A stretch of DNA of 12,689 bases from an uncultured Barnesiella sp. (GTDB lineage: Bacteria; Bacteroidota; Bacteroidia; Bacteroidales; Barnesiellaceae_A), in the NCBI GenBank assembly GCA_904502265.1, contig CAJGDT010000027.1, positions 1 through 12,689 of the forward strand. The letters run 5' to 3'. A program made the translations under genes and the position numbers. The notes beneath the pieces are model-generated. The model was not told where the DNA came from. It did no database searches and was given only the letters and a program-made list of their open reading frames with translations. Below, piece by piece: positions 7,223 to 12,689 of the stretch. The first letter of the stretch is position 1; each line of letters begins with the position of its first letter.

Positions 7223-9787
7223 ATGAAGAATAATCGCATCATTTTTATCGGCACTTCCAACAACACCTCTGCTCGAGAATCAAAGCCGGGCGAGTGCTCA
7301 AACATCGTAAATCTCGAAAGACACAACTCAACGCTTCGCCCTGTATCCTCACACAATTTTGCCGGCAGCATTGCCGACAGCAATCGCAAGATATGCTATA
7401 TACACACATGTAACGGAGAGCAACACATCATTTCGATCTATGGTACAACGCTCTATCACGAGGGTAACATCGCCAACGGAACATGGACAAGCATCAATAA
7501 ACAACTCTATACACTGAGTGAATCTATGCAAGACATCTGTTCGTTGGGTAATACTCTCATTGTCACGTCTCAACATTATGTCACATATATAGCTTATCGT
7601 AATGAGGGATATAAGATACTCGACCACAAACCTCCTATGCCTACCATTCGTTTTTGCGAGAAGGTTATAGAAAATAGTGGTTACATCTTGCCGCAATTAG
7701 AGTTTGAGGGTCGCAAAGAGGAATTCTCGGAACAGGACTATGATTTTTACCTCAACCACATCATGGGTCCGCTATACAAGCATCGAGACAAGATACACCA
7801 ACAGCACGCCTTTTTCGAACCTGTCTTGGTGCGCTATGCATTACGTCTGTTCGATGGCAGTCACATACTACCCTCTCCCCCCATCTTGGTCAATTTACAC
7901 AACTACACACGATTACTACAAGATTATCACCTCACATTTCTATATAAAGAAGAAACCAACAAAACCACACTGCAAGCCGAAACCATACAGTGGGGTACTA
8001 TGGGCATTGAGTATATCGTCGACAGTATCAACCTCGACGAGTGGAGCGATATTGTTACAGGCATCGATATTTTTATATCAAAAGAACTATCCCTGATAGA
8101 AGACCGTCCCATCGACGAACATTCATACTACGACACGAACAACAAGCAATCGGAGTATGCCTACCAATACAAAATACCTATACAAAAGAGCGCCCACATT
8201 GAACAACAAGTACTCAACGAAAGCGTTTTTTACCATCTCACCACACTTAATATAGCAGATATTACACCTCAGAAATTCACCCTCATCGAGCACAATATAA
8301 ACCCCGACGAAATTATATACCAACCGTTGTTAGAGGTCGACACAATGAGTCTATCCACAATAGGCGCACAACATTCGTTTATATACAACAATCGCCTGCA
8401 TTTGGCCGATATTACTCAACGACACTATCCCGGATACCCGCCAACAATGTTCTGTTGCTGTAATGAGAACAATGGCAATGCCCTTATATATATGCGTACA
8501 AAGATTACTCAACCCAATGGTGGTATTGAGGAGACCGTTGCATTGCTTACAGCGCCCAACTTCAGTATGCAACTTTCGCCTCTCATATCCTACCCCGATG
8601 CCAATGCCTTTTCTATGGAAATAGGCATCCGATACAATGGCTATGACTACAAGAAACGCATCGCACTCACAGCCGTAGAAAATGAAGACCGAGCTTCATA
8701 CATCGGCCCCAATGCGCTATATATAGATGTAAACAATTGGCTTAAGGAAAAAGTCACGAACGATAATTACAACAACTTTCCTACCGTAACATCGACCTTC
8801 GTTTCTACACAACGCAACAAAATGATAGTATCGCAAAGCAGCAACCCTTTCTACTTTCCCAACGAGCTATCCTACTACATTTCCAATGGTACAATCAATG
8901 GCATGGCTACCGCCACAGCGGCTCTTTCTCAAGGACAATTTGGCGAGTTTCCCTTATATATTTTCACCAGCGAAGGGATATGGAGTATGCAGGTTGGCAC
9001 CGGCAACATCTGCTATGCGCGATGCACACCGCTCAACAATGAACATACCGGCAAACATAGTTTTATACTCCCTATCGAGAATGCCGTCATTTACCTTTCG
9101 GGTAACAAGATATCACTCATCAGCGGCTCGCAGTGCAAGGATTTACTATCGCTCACCGAAATACCTGCCGGCAATTTCAACGATGCATTAGCAAGACTGC
9201 TACCCTCGCTTTCTTCTGCCGGAAAAGATATTACACCTATTATTAATTATGTAAAAGAGAATACAACTGCTACCTACAACTACAACAAAAACGAACTGAT
9301 ACTATGCAACAACGACTATCCATATTGTTGGATACTACACCTCCCATCGGGGCATTTATACCGCTGGGAACAATCGATACAAAGCATTGTAGGCTGTGGC
9401 GATATGCTGCTGGCACAAAACAGCAATAGGATGATTTACAATCTCAACGACAAAATAGGATCATCAGGTGAGATACAACTTATAACCAAGCCTCTGCAAC
9501 TTGTACCCGACACATATACTCGCTTGCGACAAATTGTATGGCGCATGCAGGCTTCACACTGCTCACTATCTGTAACTATATTGGCCGCTCACGAACCCGA
9601 TGGCACATACAAAGTCATACACCGATCGAGATACGATGGTAGCATTAAGGGGCACTTACCAGTACGCATATTGTCAGCACCATACAAATACTTCCGATTG
9701 GCTCTTTCGGGTACCGTCTCTCCCGACACTACCATCGATTGTGCCGACCTGACTTATGAAATTGTTGAAAATAATAAATTGAGATAA
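7223..9787 (+). CDS. Phage-like structural protein of Bacteroidales prophage type, stand-alone
   Basis: An 854-residue protein and the only plus-strand gene. It has no signal peptide or membrane helix and is rich in Asn, Tyr and Ile. I recognise, from memory and without a search, a pattern seen in large proteins of Bacteroidales prophages. The N-terminus has GECSNIVNLERHNSTLRPV (22-40). The centre has SSNPFYFPNE (539-548) followed by ALSQGQFGEFPLYIFTSEG (567-585) and a later ISLISGSQ (630-637). The C-terminus has PYKYFRLALSG (820-830) and ends NNKLR. Such proteins are usually annotated hypothetical; alternating beta-rich segments would suit a propeller-like virion or tail-associated protein, which is inference. 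The start chosen is the ATG at 7223; a TTG at 7154 is unlikely. No other phage gene, integrase or att repeat is visible. It converges with menE across 19 bp with no clear terminator. The frame is intact over its full length, so it is not an obvious pseudogene. Confidence 0.72.
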   Translation: MKNNRIIFIGTSNNTSARESKPGECSNIVNLERHNSTLRPVSSHNFAGSIADSNRKICYIHTCNGEQHIISIYGTTLYHEGNIANGTWTSINKQLYTLSESMQDICSLGNTLIVTSQHYVTYIAYRNEGYKILDHKPPMPTIRFCEKVIENSGYILPQLEFEGRKEEFSEQDYDFYLNHIMGPLYKHRDKIHQQHAFFEPVLVRYALRLFDGSHILPSPPILVNLHNYTRLLQDYHLTFLYKEETNKTTLQAETIQWGTMGIEYIVDSINLDEWSDIVTGIDIFISKELSLIEDRPIDEHSYYDTNNKQSEYAYQYKIPIQKSAHIEQQVLNESVFYHLTTLNIADITPQKFTLIEHNINPDEIIYQPLLEVDTMSLSTIGAQHSFIYNNRLHLADITQRHYPGYPPTMFCCCNENNGNALIYMRTKITQPNGGIEETVALLTAPNFSMQLSPLISYPDANAFSMEIGIRYNGYDYKKRIALTAVENEDRASYIGPNALYIDVNNWLKEKVTNDNYNNFPTVTSTFVSTQRNKMIVSQSSNPFYFPNELSYYISNGTINGMATATAALSQGQFGEFPLYIFTSEGIWSMQVGTGNICYARCTPLNNEHTGKHSFILPIENAVIYLSGNKISLISGSQCKDLLSLTEIPAGNFNDALARLLPSLSSAGKDITPIINYVKENTTATYNYNKNELILCNNDYPYCWILHLPSGHLYRWEQSIQSIVGCGDMLLAQNSNRMIYNLNDKIGSSGEIQLITKPLQLVPDTYTRLRQIVWRMQASHCSLSVTILAAHEPDGTYKVIHRSRYDGSIKGHLPVRILSAPYKYFRLALSGTVSPDTTIDCADLTYEIVENNKLR

Positions 9788-9806
9788 ATTTAAGAAAAAC
9801 CACCTT

Positions 9807-10814
9807 TTACAACCGCTTCACTTTGCCCGATGATGTCTCTTGAAACTTGTCAACAAATCTTATATCACGAGGCATTTCGTATCGGGCGAGGTGCTGCGAC
9901 ATATCTTCACGGAGTTGCTGCAACCTCGCGTTGTCATAGGCATCTCCCTCTATCATCAACACAACGTGTTGCCCCAGTCGTTCATCGGGCGCAGCTGTTA
10001 TATAGAAACGATTCCGTATTAAATGGGCTATTTTCTCTTCAAGTTGCTCGGCACAAAACTTCAGTCCGCCACTCATTATCACATTATCATATCGTCCCAG
10101 CCATTTGAAGCGACATGTATCAACAAGTTCAACCACATCATTGGTCACAAATCGACTACCACTCAGCTGTGGTGCATCAATTACCAAGCAACTACGATTG
10201 TCGGTAGTAAAAGTCACATCACCTATGGCGGTGTAGAACGCCTCCCCAACCCGTCGCAGTGCCACATGCGAAACGGTCTCGGTCATGCCATATGTCACAT
10301 AGGTAATGGTAGGCAACATGACCAGTTGACTTTCCAATTGCTCATCAACCGGTGCGCCACCCACAAGCAACTGCTCGATGTTCGACAACTGTTTCTGTCC
10401 ATCGACACATCGCAGTGTCTCTGCCACCTGCATAGGGACCATAGCTGCCATAGTAATCGGCTCAGTTATATCAAGAAGTGGTGTCGACGATGGCTTTACC
10501 ACAACAAGATGCGCACCCGCCTCTATGGCGCGCACTATCATCATCTTGCCGGCAATATACGACGGCGACAAGCAAAGGAGTAGCGTAGACTTATCGTCAA
10601 TACCCAGAAAGCGATTAGTGAGTCGAGCCGATGCCTGCATGTCGCGCTTGAGTAGCGTAATAGGCTTTGGCACTCCGGTAGAACCCGATGTATGGCCTAT
10701 AATAGTGGGTGAGTCATTATACCACTCCGACAGAAAGTTTACCACATCCTCCTGCACCCTATCTCGCATAGCCTCTAACGAGGTATATAACACTTTGTTT
10801 ATTTTTATCTCCAT
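9807..10814 (-). CDS. menE: o-Succinylbenzoate--CoA ligase (MenE), short form
   Basis: AMP-forming ligase that activates o-succinylbenzoate to OSB-CoA. The protein has 335 residues, about 100 fewer than E. coli MenE; the missing part is N-terminal. Adenylation motifs are intact: phosphate loop HTSGSTG (41-47), YGMTET (175-180), GRYDNVIMSGG (240-250) and the C-terminal catalytic Lys K331 in SSGKVKR. The chosen ATG at 10814 overlaps the menC end by 10 bp. An in-frame ATG at 10835 would add 7 residues and cannot be excluded. It is the last gene of menB-menC-menE and converges with the phage-like gene. Confidence 0.94.
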   Translation of the reverse strand: MEIKINKVLYTSLEAMRDRVQEDVVNFLSEWYNDSPTIIGHTSGSTGVPKPITLLKRDMQASARLTNRFLGIDDKSTLLLCLSPSYIAGKMMIVRAIEAGAHLVVVKPSSTPLLDITEPITMAAMVPMQVAETLRCVDGQKQLSNIEQLLVGGAPVDEQLESQLVMLPTITYVTYGMTETVSHVALRRVGEAFYTAIGDVTFTTDNRSCLVIDAPQLSGSRFVTNDVVELVDTCRFKWLGRYDNVIMSGGLKFCAEQLEEKIAHLIRNRFYITAAPDERLGQHVVLMIEGDAYDNARLQQLREDMSQHLARYEMPRDIRFVDKFQETSSGKVKRL

Positions 10815-11863
10815 GCCAAGTCGGGATATTGCCACTCGCCTTGAGTGTTATAGGTAAGCACTTCGCCTATTTGTTGCAATGGCGAGGGTATATTATTGGT
10901 ATAAAGCGCACCTGTACCCAATCCTTGAGGAATACGGGTAGACAACGATGCGGTATATCTGGCAATGGCCGACAGACCTATGTTCGACTCCAACGCCGAA
11001 GTCATCCACCACCCTATGCCACGTTCGGTTGCCGCCTTTATCCACTGATTGGTTCCCGACAAAGCTCCGGTAAGCGAGGGTTTGAGTATGATATATTGTG
11101 GCTTGATTGTATCGAGCATCTGATGGGTAAGTTCGAGAGTCACTTCGCGACATGCTACCAACTCTTCATCGAGGGCTATGGGTATAGGGGTTGTTGCACA
11201 CAGTTGCGCCATAGCCTCCCACTGACCGGCCTTGATGGGTTGTTCGATAGAGTGTAAGTCATAACGAGCCAATGCGTCCAACTTGCGAGGTGCTTCATCG
11301 GGCAAGAATGCTCCATTGGCATCTACACGCAACTCTATCTCGTTGCGCGAAAAACGTCCACGCACCATACGTAGTAAGTCCAACTCGGCATCAAAATCGA
11401 TAGCGCCTATCTTGAGTTTTACGCAACGAAATCCGGCTTCGAGTTTTTCTTCAATCCTACGCAACATGGTTGCCTTGTCGCCCATCCACACCAGACCGTT
11501 GATGGTAATAGGATGCTCGCCCTTATCGAAACGAGAGGGATAGTCTTGCCACCCGTTCAACTCCTGCCAGGCTGTTTCGAAACCAAAGCGTATCGAGGTC
11601 CACTCGGCAAGCCGTTGCAAAACATCCCCAAAGGGCATGACACTGACTAGACGACAAGCCTCGACCAAAACAGCCTCATACTCAGGCCTATCATCCGAGC
11701 CAAGTCCGCGAAACAAGGCACACTCTCCCCACCCCACACGCTCGGGGCAGGCATCGTCATACAACTGCACCAAGTAGCAATCTTTGTAGGTCATTACACC
11801 TCGCGAAGTACCACTGGGCTCTTTAAATTGCAGTCTATACGGAGCATACCTTGCACGCAACAT
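10805..11863 (-). CDS. menC: o-Succinylbenzoate synthase (MenC)
   Basis: Enolase-superfamily dehydratase that turns SHCHC into o-succinylbenzoate. The 352-residue protein has an N-terminal capping domain (with a 20s-loop-like SGTSRG at 17-22) and a barrel domain. The barrel carries K149-x-K151 (VKLKIG), the metal ligands D181 (VDANG), E207 (SIEQP) and D232 (ALDEE), and K261 (LKPSLTG) as the second catalytic Lys. These correspond to the full OSB synthase active site. Related muconate cycloisomerases or dipeptide epimerases share the fold, but the position between menB and menE decides the call. The start lies 3 bp after the menB stop, with no Shine-Dalgarno sequence. Confidence 0.95.
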   Translation of the reverse strand: MLRARYAPYRLQFKEPSGTSRGVMTYKDCYLVQLYDDACPERVGWGECALFRGLGSDDRPEYEAVLVEACRLVSVMPFGDVLQRLAEWTSIRFGFETAWQELNGWQDYPSRFDKGEHPITINGLVWMGDKATMLRRIEEKLEAGFRCVKLKIGAIDFDAELDLLRMVRGRFSRNEIELRVDANGAFLPDEAPRKLDALARYDLHSIEQPIKAGQWEAMAQLCATTPIPIALDEELVACREVTLELTHQMLDTIKPQYIILKPSLTGALSGTNQWIKAATERGIGWWMTSALESNIGLSAIARYTASLSTRIPQGLGTGALYTNNIPSPLQQIGEVLTYNTQGEWQYPDLAWR

Positions 11864-11866
11864 ACA

Positions 11867-12688
11867 TCAAGGGAATTTGGGGAATTGTTGGAAATCGGGG
11901 TCGCGCTTCTCCAGGAATGCACGCTTACCCTCTTGTGCCTCTTCCATGAGATAGAACATCAACGTAGCATCGCCGGCAAACTCCATCAAGCCGCGTTGAC
12001 CATCAAGCTCGGCATTGAGAGCACGTTTTATCATACGAATAGCCATGGGACTACGCTTCAAAATAGTTTCGCACCACTCTACTGTTTCATCTTCAAGACG
12101 TTCGTAAGGTACTACTTTGTTTACCATACCCATCTCCTCAGCCTCCTTGGCTGTATATTGACGGCACAAGAACCATATTTCGCGAGCCTTCTTTTGTCCA
12201 ACGATACGAGCCAAATATGACGAACCGAAACCTCCGTCAAAGCTACCCACCTTCGGACCGGTTTGACCGAAACGGGCATTCTCCGAGGCAATAGTCAAGT
12301 CGCACACCAAGTGCAACACATGTCCGCCACCTATGGCATAACCATTGACCATGGCAATAACAGGCTTGGGCAAAGAGCGGATAGCCTTGTGCAAATCGAG
12401 TACATTGAGGCGAGGTACACCGTTATCATCTATATAACCACCCACACCCTTCACATTCTGGTCGCCACCCGAGCAGAATGCTTTGTCGCCTATACCGGTA
12501 AATACCACCACACCTATATCGGCACGTTCGCGACAGATAGCCATTGCATCGAGCATATCGAAGTTGGTCTGCGGACGAAAAGCATTATATACCTCAGGAC
12601 GATTGATTGTTATCTTGGCTATACCACCATATTGCTGAAAAAGGATGTCACTATACTCCTTTATCGTTTTCCATTCTCTTGTTGCCAT
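11867..12688 (-). CDS. menB: 1,4-dihydroxy-2-naphthoyl-CoA synthase (MenB)
   Basis: Crotonase-family enzyme that closes the second ring, converting OSB-CoA to DHNA-CoA. The protein has 273 residues, the usual length. Seen in it: FCSGGD (71-76) and YAIGGGH (117-123) forming the oxyanion hole and CoA site, and QTGPKVGSFDGG (142-153). G144 in the TGPK motif marks the bicarbonate-dependent (type I) class; type II enzymes have Asp at this site. The C-terminus ends with KRDPDFQQFPKFP, typical of MenB. The start codon is 1 base from the window edge; the N-terminus MATREWKTIKEY fits other MenB proteins, so it is taken as complete. What lies upstream, including the promoter, is not visible. It is the first visible gene of menB-menC-menE. 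Confidence 0.97.
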   Translation of the reverse strand: MATREWKTIKEYSDILFQQYGGIAKITINRPEVYNAFRPQTNFDMLDAMAICRERADIGVVVFTGIGDKAFCSGGDQNVKGVGGYIDDNGVPRLNVLDLHKAIRSLPKPVIAMVNGYAIGGGHVLHLVCDLTIASENARFGQTGPKVGSFDGGFGSSYLARIVGQKKAREIWFLCRQYTAKEAEEMGMVNKVVPYERLEDETVEWCETILKRSPMAIRMIKRALNAELDGQRGLMEFAGDATLMFYLMEEAQEGKRAFLEKRDPDFQQFPKFP

Positions 12689-12689
12689 A

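Noticed and set aside
9788..9806. Possible bidirectional terminator between the convergent phage-like gene and menE
   Set aside because: Only 19 bp are available and the A-run and T-run can form at most a 4-bp A-T stem, so no terminator is called.

Overview
The window looks like a chromosomal segment of a Bacteroidales (phylum Bacteroidota) genome. The evidence is a DUF4295-family gene behind rpmB-rpmG, Bacteroides-type promoter elements (TTTG ... TAnnTTTG), start codons that almost all lack a Shine-Dalgarno sequence, a short MenE, and a complete set of classical menaquinone genes (menF, D, B, C, E). A genus cannot be assigned from sequence reading alone.

Layout: all genes but one lie on the minus strand, so the order of transcription runs from high to low coordinates. 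It begins with menB-menC-menE (12688 to 9807), tightly packed with 3-bp spacing or a 10-bp overlap. Next comes a single plus-strand gene (7223-9787) that converges on menE and resembles a structural protein of Bacteroidales prophages. A 380-bp intergenic region (6843-7222) follows and carries a good promoter for the ribosomal protein operon rpmB-rpmG-DUF4295 (6842 to 6229), which ends at a rho-independent terminator (6156-6192). A new promoter that appears to overlap the terminator's U-tract precedes ftsY-rimO-menF-menD (6075 to 1051), with intergenic gaps of 1, 4 and 13 bp. Then, 33 bp further on, comes a secreted alkaline phosphatase that runs off the left edge.

Function: MenF makes isochorismate from chorismate, MenD makes SEPHCHC, MenC makes o-succinylbenzoate, MenE activates it to OSB-CoA and MenB closes the ring to DHNA-CoA. 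No MenH, DHNA-CoA thioesterase, MenA or MenG/UbiE is in the window. FtsY is the membrane receptor for the signal recognition particle. RimO methylthiolates ribosomal protein uS12. bL28, bL33 and the DUF4295 protein are, or are likely to be, large-subunit components.

The points most worth a second look are: (1) a full 9-nt Shine-Dalgarno sequence before the DUF4295 gene, in a window where none of the other start codons with visible upstream sequence has one; (2) the permuted, split men locus (B-C-E ... F-D) flanking the ribosomal/ftsY/rimO block; and (3) a lone, intact phage-like structural gene between housekeeping operons.
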